Below are positions 1 through 24,712 of a DNA stretch of 64,000 nt, piece by piece. Numbering within the stretch: the stretch's first letter is position 1; each line of letters starts with the position of its first letter. Source of the DNA: Todiramphus chloris collaris (Eukaryota; Chordata; Aves; Coraciiformes; Alcedinidae); contig JANVCC010000020.1 in NCBI GenBank assembly GCA_025345505.1, positions 50,386,401 to 50,450,400 of the forward strand. Direction: 5' to 3'. The notes under the pieces are model-generated. The model worked only from the letters and a program-made list of their open reading frames with translations, was not told the DNA's origin and did no database searches. Made by a program: the position numbers and the translations under genes.

Positions 1-3000
1 CCCTGAGTCCAGGGAACCCACTGTTAATCTCTTTTTGACAGTGAAATTTGAAATGTATGTTGTGTGGCCAGAGAGGTAGTTAGTCCATGCTTACAGGAAA
101 GAATCAGACAATTTAAAAGCCTCTTTAAATTGGTTATGGTCATGCCTTAAGTGATTCAGTAAATTTAACTTGTGACTATATAGTATGGATTTCTCAACGA
201 CAACGGCCAAACAATGCTATAAACCCTGGGAATATTGTAACCGTGGTACAATGATAAATGTTTGAGTTTTGCCCATTTTAGCCACATGTAGCTGTAATAA
301 TACCTGATTGGTTTATTTTTTATTTTATTTTTGCAATAAAGGACTTATTATATTACTGGGCAAAATACGCTAGTGATGACTTTGAACCCTCTGCAATTAG
401 TGCAATGTGTGCAACTCACAAATGTCTTCGCAGATTATAAGATTAAGGAAATAATTTGCTAACACTGCCATGTGACCTCTTTTCAGCTGACTGCAAAAGT
501 CCAAGTCACTTAAGATTATTAGGTGTTAAATATACAAAAAACATGACATTGATCTTTCCAGGGGGTGGCAAGCAGAGTATCTAATCTCTGCAGTTGCTTG
601 AAGCTCTATTTCTAGGTTTCCTTACAAAATTGCTTGCTTTGAAGTTAAACAGACCTTACAAGGAAAACTTCTTTGAGCCGATCTCAGTCGAAATAACACA
701 AAGCAGAATTCATTTTCTGACATCAATAAGTAGAAACCTTCAGGATCACAAAAGGATGTGAGTCAACGTAATTTTACAATACTAGGTATTTATACAATAA
801 AGCCAGTCTGGCCAGCTCCTGTTGCCTTAACTGTTCAGCACAGCCAGCTGCACTGCAGAGCACAGAGCCTGTTAAGACCCTACAGATATGTGGAGCTTCT
901 AAGAGCTTCCATTACTCCTGTTTCACAGAGAATAGAGCTGCCAGAAAAAATTAGAGACCTCCTCCAATGCCATTTGAAGTCACTGTGAATCTGAGTGGGC
1001 TTTTGGAACAGTCTCTCTGCAATACCAAGAGTTATCATTTTTTGAGTCAGATTATTGTCATCCAAACCAGTTCAACACAGTTCTTCCTCTGGGGAGCCCA
1101 CAGGAAGGAGCTAAGAAGTTAGATTCTCCGTGTTGATATTTTTTTCCATCAGTGAGAAAGTCTTTCCCAGATCCTATGCACATCCATAATGATTACATTT
1201 TTATAAACCTGGCCATGAGTCAAGCTCCCTTAACTATTTAAGTATAAATATGTATATAACACTTTAAAATATTTACATTTTCCATTAAAAATATACTGCA
1301 AAGGATTATTGAGCTGTGGCAATTGCTCTGCTTCATTAAATACATCTTTGAAACATGCTAACTTAGAGAAATGTTAATATTTGGATGCATCTTGGTTAAA
1401 AACAGATCCTGGAAATGAAACTGATAGCACAAAGTGGAGATACGAAGATAAACATGAATTGCTAACACAGGAGCAATCCCAGAGTGCTAGGTCTCTTCCT
1501 CCAAAGGAAAATCCCAACACCTGGAAGTATCAGCAGGCAGAGAAGGAGATATGGACCTTAAAGGACACTTTTTTTGTGTGGTGATGCCCTCATACACTTT
1601 ATTATAAAAGAATTTTGTGCTTGTATTTGAAATGGGGTGGAGGGGAGAAGCTTTTTGAATAGCAACAGTAGCACCATAGCCATTTGGCATCCAAAACAAG
1701 CTGGAGGAATAGCCACAACTTTGATAAGCCAGAAAGAAAATGTCAATGTAAATAACATTTTCTCCCCACACCACAGCAACACAAACGCACAACCAGCAAT
1801 GTCAGCGAACATGGGGATCAGCTTAATCTACCCAGCAGAATTGTATTCCAGATCAAGTTGAAGTATACAGGCAAAACTGGAATATCTGGTCAGCCCCATG
1901 AACAAAAGTGCTGGCACCATGTAACGGTAGCCGTGCTAGCTACTAGCTTTGCAGAAGTTGGGACTTTTACATTTTCATATGAGTTACGGCTGACCTGTTT
2001 CTACAGCACCGGAGAAACAACTATAGTAAATACAAGATAACTACCATTCCTTCCCCTCAGAGAGCAAAATTGTGGCCCCTTGTGTAGGTCCCTTCCTCAG
2101 CTTATCTCCTAATCAACAGCTGCCATGAAAATTGATAGGCCCTGAGATGCAAAGAGCAGAGTTGCTAGAGGCTCTCCAGCAACACCTATGAGCTGAGCTG
2201 ATCACAGTCAGAAACTGCTTGATAATTAGTGGAATAAAAAATTGTAACTGTCAACTCTGCCAGATTCTGCAGGGAAAACGATATTAATTATCTGAAAGTG
2301 TACTGCAGTGCAAAAGACAAACAAACCCCCCCCAAAAGCAGGTTGTGCCTTGTCTACTGTTATTTTTAACATAGGTATATGTGGGCTCACAAGCACTCTC
2401 TGCCAGCTCTCTTCCACTCATACCTGTTCTCAGCAATGCCTTTCAGAGCCGTGCTATGTCAAAACTCAGGAATTCTGAAAAGGCTGTCCTAGAAATGTAC
2501 CGTGTTCCAATATGATTCTCCTCTATGGAAAATGGGAACACCAAGTATCATCGGAAACAGTTAATCTGCTGCCTCACTCTGAAATTCAGGCCTCTTGTAT
2601 GCAATTGTGATTACAATGTGTTCTTAGATGTCTTTTTTCCACCCTCCCCTCTCTAATTAAAATTATCCTTGGTGGAAACTGCTTCATTGCACAATACTCC
2701 AGGCAAAGGAGAAAGTTCCCTTCTCCACAGGCATTTAACTGACATTCAAGCACAGTACCCAGATCCTGGACATAAGTCAAGGAACATTTGTTATAAATTA
2801 CAGATGGGGATGCAAAGGTGGAGCAACATCACACTTGCCCTGTCCTGGTCATGCATCCAACTCTGTGTTTGAGATGCTTCTGCGGGTGTGTTTGTTCAAG
2901 AGACCACAGGAGCAGCTGAGGGAGGCCCTTGCTGCAGCTGCTCCCTCCCAGCCACTTCCCTGCTCCAGTCACAGAGTAGGCATTTGCCAGTCTCTTAGAG

Positions 3001-3796
3001 AAGATTCCGGCAAAGACCCACTGGCAAAGGGCCACAATGCTACAGTAAAACTAATGGGACTAGCTTATGGTTCTTCAGTTGCCTATGATTTTAACACAGA
3101 AGTAATTCATAAGTATAATGAAACAGGAGAAAAAATGTCCCTGTTTGTGTCATAAAATACAGCATTAGTTTCCTGTAAGATCTGGAAGATATATGGCCAC
3201 CATGTTTGAAACAAAGTGACATTCTCAGATATAAAAGGGTACTGAGATGCAAAAAGGGGTAATAATTAGCAGCGCTTCCTAGGGAAAAAATGAAGGAAAT
3301 CTCAATGAAACATCCCTCTGATACATAGTTTGCTTCCAGACAACACCTGTTCTCCTTCATATCTTAAATGATATATAAACATACAAATAGATGTAATATA
3401 TTCAAAGAATACTGCAACAAAGTATCAAAAGATGTTTAAACTCTGACCTTGAAGTGCTTCTCTAAATGGGAGATAAAGGATGTGAACTTTTGTAGGTGAG
3501 AGTTTGCATAGGCTGCTGGCAGTATGTGCCAACAGACTGTCTTCCCTAAAACCTTTAATACAATATGCAAAGCTGGAATAGGAAAGATCTATGAAAACAG
3601 ACATTAAATTAACCTTTTGATAGCCATCTGATTTCATACTGGCAGTGATTCATTCTGGGCCAGATTTTCATACCAATTGTACCAAAACAAATTCAGAGCT
3701 GACCCCATTAAGTTAATTCCTTTATAATATTTATGCCTCAATAATTGTGGTTAGACTCCTGAATCTATTTCTTTGCCCGTGGGACCTGATCTTTGG

Positions 3797-3856
3797 CAGG
3801 TATAAACTGGTGTTGTTCCATGAAGCCAGCATAACTACACCAATTTAAAGCAGTCA
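3797..3856. repeat. Old palindromic repeat, hairpin copy 1
   Basis: The arms read ggtataaactggtgttgtt and aactacaccaatttaaa, imperfectly complementary around a ccatgaagcc centre. This is the layout of the ancient amniote hairpin repeats built on GGTGTAAA...CCATTGAAG...TTTACACC. Family name not assigned; the copy is degraded. Confidence 0.45.
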
Positions 3857-5100
3857 ACAACTGAGCCCACAACATTAACAACTAGCAAGTGGTTTTAGGA
3901 CCAGCAGACAGCTGTCTAGACTTCAGGGCAACAAATATGACATGGGCTTTTTACACTGATGAAGTTTCCTTTAACAGAAGATTAATTAGTTGTGGGTCTT
4001 TTTTTTCTGTTCAGAAATAGCATAGGCATCACACACAAATCCTGAAGCAGGATAAATTAAGTCAGGTTCCTGAAAAGAGCTATAATTTTAATGAAAGTGT
4101 TTGAGTCATGTCAAATATACTCTTCAATTAGCAGTCATCTATTCAGGAAGAATGGGAAGCAGGAAAAGAAAGTTCAAAAGGCCCTACTACATAGCTGCTT
4201 TCAGAGAATGTGCATCTAAGCAAGGAATCATGCTTAGATTGAAAGTCACCAGTGGTAGCAGATCTAGGATTTGTCCCTGCAGTCTTACCTGGCATTGTCT
4301 ACTAGCCAGCCAAGGTTAGAGAAATAGACAGCATAGTCAGTGGAAGAAATCTCAGTACTTTTTGTCCCTGCCAGTGTCAAAATACATATATGGAAATAGC
4401 CTTCTTTTAACTGAGAACCCTGAAAACCAGACGGGCTCTGCAAACACAGCTCTCACAAGCAGAAGGTGGAAATCTGCGACAGAAATTTAGCAATTCCCAT
4501 CATGCTGCATGAACCAGCATAAAAGCCAGCTCACACTCCTATAGCTGCTTCCCAGAGCGAGAAAAAGTCTTGCCCAACTATGCGAGAGCAGGCAGGACTC
4601 TGACTTAAAGAGGAGCAAGAGCACTTAGAGAAGTGTCACCTTCTACCACATACTCACATTTCTGATGAGATTGACAAATTGTGGCTACAAACATGAACTA
4701 AAGCTTCTGCTAGAGCCTCCCAACCAAAGTGGAAAATTACAATATGCATTGAAACAATTCAACCTTGTATTTCTAGTTTGTGGCTCAGCAGTTTATCTGG
4801 CAGAACTTCTGCAGCATCTCTCTTAGGTTTCCTTATTAGTTTCCCAATCCTTTTCCCCTTTTATAGAATAGTACCAGCTAACTCTGATCCTCTAAATGTA
4901 TCCTTGGATTTGAGATCAATAACTTCTGTGGTATCAAGAGACAGGCACATCCAGCTGACGAGAATGAGAACTGACAGCTAAAGAGCAGATGCAGCTGGCA
5001 GTCCCGATGTGGCACCTCTCCTTCTCAAAGCCCGGAGTCATGCAAGAATTAAACAAAGAGCACAAGTTCAATATTTGATTTATTTCAGCTTGAAGAAGTT

Positions 5101-5225
5101 AGGCCAGGATTTTCAAAGCCCTCTAGGGTTGAGATGGACATTTCCCATTAAAATTAATTAAATAAAATTAATTTTAATTGGAATTGGGTATCCAAATCTC
5201 CCAGAAAGCTTTGAAAATCTAAACC
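5101..5225. repeat. Old palindromic hairpin repeat (GATTTTCAAAG type)
   Basis: The outer arms gattttcaaagc (5109-5120) and gctttgaaaatc (5208-5219) are exact reverse complements. An inner pair TTAAAATTAATT / AATTAATTTTAA is also exact. The whole unit is about 120 bp and folds back on itself. Similar fold-back elements beginning with a GATTTTCAAAG motif are common in turtles, crocodilians and birds (recalled knowledge). Confidence 0.6.
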
Positions 5226-5632
5226 ACAATTGTTATTAGAAACCTAAGAAAGAAATTAGTCCTATTCATGTTCCCAAAGAAGTTAAGAGGAGTTTTGTAC
5301 TGACGTCAATATGCAAATTTTTCTAAAATGCTTTTTTTTTTCTTTCCCTTCTTCTGGATAGGACTCTGTTAATATCAGGAAAGACATTAAATATCTCCTG
5401 TAACCAGTGCTCTCTTAGTTCCTTTCCTCTCAGGTCTAATTCTGTGTTTATATTTTTCTGTATTCATTATGGAGAATAGGGATGTATTTGCGTTTTACTA
5501 AGATTGCTTTACTTTGCTTCTTAAAGTACAATTACAATTTTTAACGGATTTTAACTCCACTCTGAGTAACTATCTCATGTAACAGTTATTTGGGTTTATC
5601 CTTCATCAAACAAATGGTGAGGCTTCACACTC

Positions 5633-5733
5633 ATGTAAAATTGTGTCGCTACCAGACTCAACATAAGACCCCTGATCCCACTGGATTCATATCTGTCTAC
5701 ATCAGTGGAGGAGCTCTTCTTACAATTTTACAT
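5633..5733. repeat. Old palindromic repeat, hairpin copy 3
   Basis: The arms ATGTAAAATTGT (5633-5644) and ACAATTTTACAT (5722-5733) are perfect complements. A second inner pair is CCACTG / CAGTGG. The interior is diverged. It belongs to the same general class as the copies near 3800 and 14323. Confidence 0.5.
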
Positions 5734-6775
5734 TGTGGCATTCAGTTCCTCTAGGCTATTTTTTCCGGCTTTAGTAGTGAAAAAATGAATACATTAAATT
5801 ATTCTGAGCTACCAAGTCAATAAGAAAATCCTACATCATCATCCCCCTTAGGTGGAAATAAGCCAAATTCTGTCTGATGCTAGCAGAGAGGCAGTGCCTA
5901 TATATGGCCGATTACTGGGCTTGGTGCTTTGTAGCTTGCCCTAGAGCAAGACAGAAGTCACCCCACTGAAAACATGTGTCTTCACCCAATGCTTGTTTTC
6001 AAAAGGTCCCTTGGGGACAGAGAAAACGAACGTCACAGCCAGTGGTCCACTTCAGTGACCATTGGGCTCCTGGAGTAGCTGCTATTGCTCTGTGTTCACT
6101 GAGGTTACTCCTGATTTGCAACATCCACGCCAGAAAGAAAAACAGCCCTGAGGCCATACTCAGAATAGAGATTAGTCCCCAATGCCAAACAAAGTGGCAG
6201 GTCTGTTTGTTCAGTCTCTGGAAAAAGGAGTAACTCAGATACAGCCCTTAACAGCTTGCTCCATCTCCGGTACCCTTACTACCAGCTTGCTCACTCCCTA
6301 ATCAAAGCAATTGCACCATCCCAAATCACCTAATTCTGAGGCATTTGTAAGTGTGAGTAACTGATTTTCCATGGAAGGACACAATTTCTCCTGTATAAAC
6401 ATACATAAATGCAAAATAATAACACTATCTTTCTTTCTCTTGGATGTCATTGGTGTCTTAGTAAGTGGATGTATTGTATTACGTTTCTGGACCTTGAACT
6501 TTATAACCCTTCCTTTCTACATCATTACATCTTTTTAAAATTAATATATTTCAAACAAATTCCTCCTTTGTTTTACTCTTCCCGTATTAGTGAAGAACAT
6601 CTTCAGCATCCAGTGCAGCGTACACCTTTTCAACAATGCATCATCTCAGATTAATGCATTGTAATGTCATTATTAATTCAGTTCTACATGATCATTTTTC
6701 ATGTTCTGTTGAAGACAAAAGCAAACAAACAAAAATACAATTCATTCCACACTGTCATCCCTTTGTCCTGACCAG

Positions 6776-17746
<10,971 letters not shown>

Positions 17747-18355
17747 ATGCAGTGAAGTGCATTTCCTTTTACTGCTGTCCAAGAGGGCAGCACCTTCATG
17801 CTTTTATCATGGTATTTACCTACTAGGTTTGCACACATGCACATATCAGCCCCATTGTAAATGTTGTCCTGTGTAGTTTGTCAGCTTTCCAAAAATGATA
17901 CTTGTAATTATTTTTTTCTAGATATCTTTCTTTCCAAAGGTTGTACATAGTGCTGATTTGATGGCTATAGCTCACTATTTTGGTTTTGTTTTTTTTCATT
18001 TTTTCCTTTCCTTGTTGCTGTTTTGGATTCCTTCCCCCCCTCCCTCCTCATTTGTTTGGGGTTTTTTTGTTTTGTTTTTTTAATGATGTTTGCTGAATGA
18101 CAACACTGTTGGAATGCTAAACGTGCTGTTAACCTTTAAATATACAGTATTGTTCTTGTAAAACTGTGACATTCCACAGAGCTACTGCCATGCTCCTGTC
18201 TTTGGGTATCATGATGTTTAAGCACTTACACCTGCTGTCTTCAGTTCTTCATTGCCATTATCTGTTATGATTTCATGATTAGACAATGTGGAATTATATT
18301 ACTATAACAAGCATTGCACTAAAAAGTGATGTGATTTATGCATTTATGCATGAGG

Positions 18356-18361
18356 AATAAA
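18356..18361 (+). promoter_or_regulatory. SNAP25: Candidate proximal poly(A) signal AATAAA of SNAP25
   Basis: Canonical hexamer 610 nt after the stop codon (tgagg-AATAAA-tagac). Use is not shown by sequence alone. Confidence 0.4.
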
Positions 18362-18591
18362 TAGACTTTTAGACTCCTACTTAAACAAGAATTTTCCCAT
18401 GGCAGTAGCACACCAACAATGACAACAAAAGCATGCTCAGTATTCGGACTCTTTTGGGACTATGTTATACCAGCAAGTTTGCAGTTGTGCCACTTTTTTC
18501 TTGTTGATATATATATAGTTATTAATCATGATTTTTTTTAATTATGAAAAAAAGAGGGATTTGGCACTCACCGTTTAGCCACTGCCAGCAA

Positions 18592-18597
18592 AATAAA
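18592..18597 (+). promoter_or_regulatory. SNAP25: Candidate middle poly(A) signal AATAAA of SNAP25
   Basis: Canonical hexamer 846 nt after the stop codon (gccagcaA-ATAAAA-gctt context). It is one of three alternatives in the 3' UTR. Confidence 0.4.
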
Positions 18598-18797
18598 AGC
18601 TTGGCTGAAAATATGTCAAAGACAAAAAGAAATAAGTGTAATATATTGGGTTTGTCTGCTGTTTTTGAAGACTATCTTTTGGAGGAAACGACTACCATAT
18701 GAAATGGTGCAAAGAAATGTAATTTTTATAAGGCTCTTACTAGTCGCTATCCCCATGTGGTTTGTTATTGGTACAGTTCTCTGTTGCTTACCTAGAG

Positions 18798-18804
18798 CTA
18801 TGCA
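18798..18804 (+). promoter_or_regulatory. SNAP25: miR-153 seed match (7mer) in distal SNAP25 3' UTR
   Basis: CTATGCA is complementary to miR-153 positions 2-8. SNAP-25 is a reported miR-153 target in vertebrates (knowledge). The site is only in the mRNA if the distal poly(A) signal is used. A single 7mer can occur by chance. Confidence 0.35.
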
Positions 18805-18985
18805 CACCAAATCGCTGAGATGTTTAGTAGCTAACTTAATTTAAAAAATAATTAAAAAAAAACCTAAATGAATGAACTCTAGATAAACTGTGAGATAAAT
18901 ATCATTTACAGCATGTAATATGAAATTCCTTATGTCTCCTGTCAGTTTGTGAAGTGATTGACATTTTGTAGCTAGTTTAAAAATT

Positions 18986-18991
18986 ATTAAA
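18986..18991 (+). promoter_or_regulatory. SNAP25: Candidate distal poly(A) signal ATTAAA of SNAP25
   Basis: ATTAAA variant about 1.24 kb after the stop, close to the recalled 3' UTR length of the mammalian gene. It would include the miR-153 seed match at 18798. Confidence 0.45.
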
Positions 18992-19010
18992 AATTATAGA
19001 TCTCTGAATC

Positions 19011-22000
19011 CATGCTTGCTTTATCCATTTGTTCCCCTACGTGTCGGTGTCGATTAGTTATTTGCCAATTACCTGGGACAGGGAGAAGTCCAAGTCTAAA
19101 GACTCTTTACAGGCTAGTTCTGTATTACACATGGGAAACTAAAGACTTTGGTTTACAATACAGTATAAAAGTAGCTACTGTAAACATAGCATGTTATGCT
19201 CAGCACATTCCAAGTGAATATTATTTAAAATAACCTGGCTTGGATTGCCAAACACTGAATCAAAATATATTCTCTTGTTCAAGGAAAAGGAAAAAAAAAA
19301 GTTAAACCAATGTTATGGTACAGAAGGATACAGTTCCTTAGTCAGTAAAATATATTCCTGCAGTGGATCTGACACACGCTAATACACCTCTTCTCAGGGA
19401 ACACATTGAACTAAACAGTTTGATTAGTTTGCTAAGAATAATTTTCTCAAATGACTAACAACAACTACTGTTGGCTGCCAATGAAAAGTGTTATCATATT
19501 TTCCCAGGGTTTTTTTCCCTATATGGACAAATTATAATTAACTCTGCATGAGTGACAGTTCACTCATGTGTCTCACATGGCCCTAAGTCAAAGCACACAA
19601 AGAACATAAATAGTTGCTTAATTAAAATCACATGATAATGTAGACAAGCTATGTTTTCTTTAGCAGCTTTTTATTTTTAGAATCTATTAAAAATTCATTT
19701 ATGCAAATATTTCCCCCAACTACTTCAAACCAAAGACTAAACTTCAAGGAAACATTTTTAATCTGCTGACCCTTTCCAATCCTGTTCATTCAGGTATGCT
19801 AGCACTTGTGACAGCGTTATTCTGCAATGTCAAAGCCTACTGAAGGAGAGCAATAATTGTGCTGGAAAATGCATCAATATGGGAACATTCAAATACAAGG
19901 ATATTTGAGAAGGGCAAGAAAAACATAAGAAAGTAATGAAGATATTAATGTTTATATATATATTTTTTATATATCTGAAGACATTATTCTCACCTATTTG
20001 ACAAGAATGCACCCTATGTGAAAATGAACTTCCTTCCAAAAGCCATTAAAGCAGATTAAAAAAAATCTAAGCTGTTGCTGTGAAGGAAATAACTGTCTTT
20101 TGACATCTGTTTTTGTCTTGAACAAAGATCAAACACCAAACTATTGGAACTTTTTGCCAAATGGCAAGTTGAAAGGCTAGAAATATTAAAATGCCTCATT
20201 GTGTTTCTGTCCTTCACTGTATGCTGAGTCTCTTAGGAGTTGTCTGAAAATGACTGAAGTAAATAAGCTCAATATATTGCATTTCTCTGATACTTTTGGA
20301 AATTGACTTTTGGAGGATTAATTATTTTTGAAATAATTCAAGGAAAGACTTGATCTCATGCAGTTTATTAGAACAATCGACTTTCTTTGTTAAGTTTTGC
20401 ACACACCAAATCCCTGATGTAGCAGCTGACTTAATAGGGGAAAAAAAATTACTTTTTAAACAGAACATTGCCCAAAATGTGGCATTTCCCAGTTTTAATC
20501 CTTTCCCCTTTGGGTTGTCCCCTGCTTGTCATGGTACTCTGCAGACTTTCCGTGAGGCTGAACATGCACAGTGCAGTTACCCGCTTGAGGGGCAAGTCTC
20601 ACTAGAAGGAAAGTGATGCAGCACAGAGCTGGAATTCCAACTCCTGTGAGATAAAATGTTCACGTTGATCGCAGAACCAAAAAAACCACCTAGGTTTTTC
20701 TGAAGGCAAAGCCTTCTTTTCCTGGTAAAAAATTGACACTGTTATAGTTTCCACTCAGTGATTTCTTTTGTTTCTATACCAGTGCCATTTGGATATCCAG
20801 GTCTGAGAGAAAAAAGTGTACTCAAAGACACAAAAGCTTTATGAAATATAACTTATTTCTAGACTTTCAAAGCAATCTCTCCAACAGTTTTTAACACAGC
20901 AAGATCCTCACGTTGGTGTTGGTTTGAGGTGGTCATAGGGAAAATGTGTTTTCACATTCTCAAGTGCCATAGCTGAATGAACTACCCAGCTGGATCACTT
21001 AAATTTTTGCTTAAAAAACAAAGTTCATGTAAAAGACAAAGTTCTGTTGAGCTCCACAAATCTGCAATTAATGACTTCTTTCATATCATGCATTCTCCTC
21101 CTTTCCTAGGTTAGGATGGAAATGGAAATATCAAAATAACCCCAAGGAAGAATATTTCAGTTTTATTCCTCAACAGAACAACATTCATAAATAGTGTAAT
21201 AACTCATGCAAAACAAAACAACAAACCAAATCAAAACCCCACAACCAAAAGAAAAGAAAACAAAAAAAAGACAACCAAAAAAAAAACCCCAAACCTGAAA
21301 CTCTACCTTCATTAAATACTTGGCATGATTTCAGTAGGGAAAAACTGAGAGAAAACTTTAACAGCTAAGTGAAAATTAAGGTGGCTTGCTTCAAAGAAAC
21401 CTTGAAACTTTTAGGATGTTAACGATTCCCAACCATAGCATAAATGCACAGCTTCTAAATTCAAAAGAGACCATTACAGCTTTCCAGATTGGCACATATG
21501 CAAGACAAGAAACTACAGATCACACACAACACCTTGTGGTTTGATAGAGCACATATTATGAAAACAGATGGACTTAATGCAAAGGTACAGGGTGAAAAAT
21601 AATTAATATTCCTTGAAGTTTTGGTGATATTACTGTATATAACAGAAATTGATAACTAAAAACCAGTGATGATGATTCTTCATTTTTAAGAAATATAAGT
21701 GTTCTTAGCTTACATGCATTAAATACAATGCATCCTTCAATTCTGAAGAAAACTAAATATGACAGGGTTTGCATGACAAACTGTAAAGCACCCCCTTAGA
21801 GAGCTGCCTATGCCACGTGACACACTTATTACAAATATACTTTAAATCTAGAAATACAGACGACAATTATTCTCCAAAATACACTGGTAACTGATAACCT
21901 CTGGAGGACTGAAGGTTGGATTTGGACTTGAATCTGGAGAGATCACTCAAGACTTGAGGGATCTAGTGGCAGACAAATCAACTCCTGCACTTTTTTTCCT

Positions 22001-24612
22001 CCTCTTTTCTTCTCCTGTGTGTTCATAAGCACATAAAATTCTTTTATTTTGAAGGCACTGAAAAGGGAAGAGACGAGTACTTATTACTAAGGAAAATTAT
22101 GTGTGTTAGAGACAGCTTAAGTATATGCAGTGCTGCTGTGTGTGCCTCTGGGCGTAGGTGTGCTGGATGTAACTGCTGTCTTCTGAGCCATTTTGTTGCC
22201 TTTCTAGAGGGACATGAGGACAGTTTGTTTAGAAGTTAGTAAAATGTAAATAGAGTATTTTAAAACCTGCAAATAGCTACAGAAATGCAGACATCGGAGA
22301 TAAACCCCGCTGAGAAGTTAGGGCATTGGGCTGGTTCAGTGGGGGTGAGGGGGGTACAATCCAGTTGATTTATCTTGTAAAGCACCTGCCACATAGTGCT
22401 GGATCCTCACTGAAAGAGTATTCAGAGATTATATTTGTGTTGTAAAACACCAAGCAGTTTTAAGGCATTTACTTTCAAATGTTCTTTTGCAATTAAAAAA
22501 ATAATTAAAAATAAAATTAAAAAACAATTCAAAAATCCCCACACAAACTGTGCTAAGGGAAATCAAAATAAATCATCATGTGAGACCATGCTGATTCCCA
22601 CACATTCAGGATCTATTCTGAAATCACTGCTGCCCATGCAAAAATGGTGCCAATTTGGTCAAGCAATGCAATTTGGCCAAGCAGTTGTTGCAGATGAAGG
22701 GGTGCTCATTTGCCTGGTGGGCAAAAAAATAAAGCTGCTTGATGAAAGTGAAAAGTAGCAACTAGAGTATCAGGGCTCAGTTATTGCTTTGGTTAAAACC
22801 AGTGCTGGGGGAAGTTCTTTCATGGTCACAGCATTGAACCGTCTTTTATCCCCACCTACCTAACCACAGGTCCCTCCACACTGTTCCTGCTCCAGTGCAC
22901 TCTACACTTCTGTCCCCTCCTCCCTGGCTTCTCTCAGCTAACTTCATTCCCTCCTTCATCCCCCAGCACCTACCCAATTGCTCATCCCCTTCCCATTTTT
23001 CTTGTGCTGAATTAGCCTGTCCCTCATTTCACTTGCTTCACATCCCACCACCTGCACATTTTTTACTCTTGGGCTTTCAGTCAGGTTTTTGCCTCCATGA
23101 CTCCAGAAGGAGAAACCCTGAAGAAACAAACAGCCTCCTTTCCACTCCACAGCTGAGCACCACATGAGTGTCACACAGAGGTACACATGCAAGAAAGCCT
23201 TCCTCAGGTCTGACAGTCCCAGAAGGCAGCATGCATGCTATCAAGGGGAACTTTTTGGATAGTCTACCCAAAAGGATCTAAAAAGTCTCTGTAGGTTGAT
23301 GAAAACAAAGACGTTTGCTCAGCAAGGGCAGACAGGCAAGCACTGGAAGGCAGTAACTGAGAATCCCTCCAGCTGGATAAATTTTATGCCTCTGCTCCAC
23401 AGCACGAGTGAATAGCAATGCTTCTCCACAAAACAGCTGGAGAATCTTGTCTAATACAGGCAAAGAAAATTTCCTTCCTTTCTTCCCCAAATTCCATTCA
23501 TTAAAACTACCAAGGTTCTGGTTTTGAAAATTTTAAAACCTGAGAAAGTAGAATTCCCTCACCCCACTATGCTGCAAATTCCACTTACAGCACATTATGT
23601 TTTTTATCTAAATTATGATCAAAAGTTCATTAAAAGGTTAAAAAAAAAAATCATTCTTTTCCACATTTGGGGGGATTAGACCTCCAAAGCATGACTATGC
23701 ATAAATCCCACTGCACTAAGGGTATTCTTGGGTATCAAAATCAACAGTACGCAAACACGAGCAAAGTCTCCTTAAGAAACCTTATCTATTTTGACTTTTC
23801 TGTACAGTACTCCCAGACTTTACTTTATCAACAATAATAAAACCAGCTGATGACAGTATTTCATTAACTCCTGCGGATGTTCTGCAGGACCCCTGAAAGC
23901 TTAGATGGCCCTAGAGTCAGTTTATAAACTCCATGAACACACATGCTGAAAAATTAATTTTGAGGAAACAGCAGCTGTAATTCTGACATTCAGCCTTAAG
24001 ACTTGATCTTAAAACATAGTTTCAGTGTTCATTGCACATTTCTGTTTCTTGGATTAAATTAAAATATGAGGGGAAACTAACCAGAAATATAAAATTTAAT
24101 GAACTGCTGCTTCTTTTAGGCAATCCTTACAGCCTTACCCTCAGAAGTCAAGTCATATTCACTGTCTCTTGCTAGACCTTGAGGTAAAAAAAGAGAGAAA
24201 GCCTATCTGCCCTCAAACTAAAGTATAATTAGGTTTTAAATGCCTAAACATGCAACAGAAGCACTGGTAAGTCAGACAGCTGGAGAAGGGGAAAGGGCTG
24301 AGGCCAAAGGAGGGTGCAGAGGGCAAGAAATCAAAGCTGAAAATGGACACACTATGAAACACATGCTGTGAAGCAGAGCTGCGGCGGTGGATGCAAGGAC
24401 ATGGTGGGAACACAAGCCACAGCTCTGCAATAGTGTCCTGCTCTGCAGTGACCTCATTTAAGATGCAGAAAGTGAACAAGCAGTAAGGACTTGATAGTAG
24501 AGACCACTGTAAACACGAAGAGTTACTTGAGTGAGCAAAGACTTGAGTAAGATCAGGGGCTCAGTTCATACTAAGTTGGAAACCTACAGACTACATGTTA
24601 CTATATTATAAA
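19011..24612. other. Intergenic DNA downstream of SNAP25
   Basis: No gene, RNA gene or well-preserved transposon is recognised. Low-complexity A-rich sequence occurs at 21210-21300 and a C/T-rich stretch at about 22900-23060. The open frames are short and show no family resemblance. Confidence 0.7.
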
Positions 24613-24712
24613 ATCATAGAATCATAGAACCATTTAGGTTGGAAAAGACCTTTAAGATCATCGAGTCCAACCACTAACCCTACTCTACCAAGTCCACCAC
24701 TAAGCCATATTC
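24613..24712 (-). mobile_element. CR1 LINE fragment, 3' end
   Basis: It starts tcatagaatcatagaacc, the reverse complement of the CR1 terminal direct repeats. It continues through ggttggaaaagacctttaag, catcgagtccaacca and caagtccaccactaa, all standard in CR1 3' ends. It is severely 5' truncated, as usual for this element; the left end is clear and the right end approximate. Confidence 0.9.

Larger units (their letters stand above)
1..6775 (+). other. SNAP25: SNAP25 intron 4 (3' part)
   Basis: No coding exon is supportable here; the short open frames show no family resemblance. The region is A/T-rich and holds three old palindromic repeats (about 3800, 5101 and 5633). It ends in the exon 5a acceptor with the pyrimidine tract catccctttgtcctgaccag. 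Exon 4 must lie to the left of the window. Confidence 0.85.
17747..19010 (+). other. SNAP25: SNAP25 3' UTR (end approximate)
   Basis: A/T-rich, non-coding sequence continues from the stop codon with no intron signal. Three possible poly(A) hexamers lie in it: AATAAA at 18356-18361, AATAAA at 18592-18597 and ATTAAA at 18986-18991. A 3' UTR of about 1.2 kb, as I recall for mammalian SNAP25, would use the last one. The region includes long T runs and a short TATATATATA tract. The exact 3' end is inferred. Confidence 0.7.

Noticed and set aside
22895-23192. Proline/serine-rich frames on both strands
   Set aside because: They come from a C/T-rich low-complexity stretch without a supporting gene structure.
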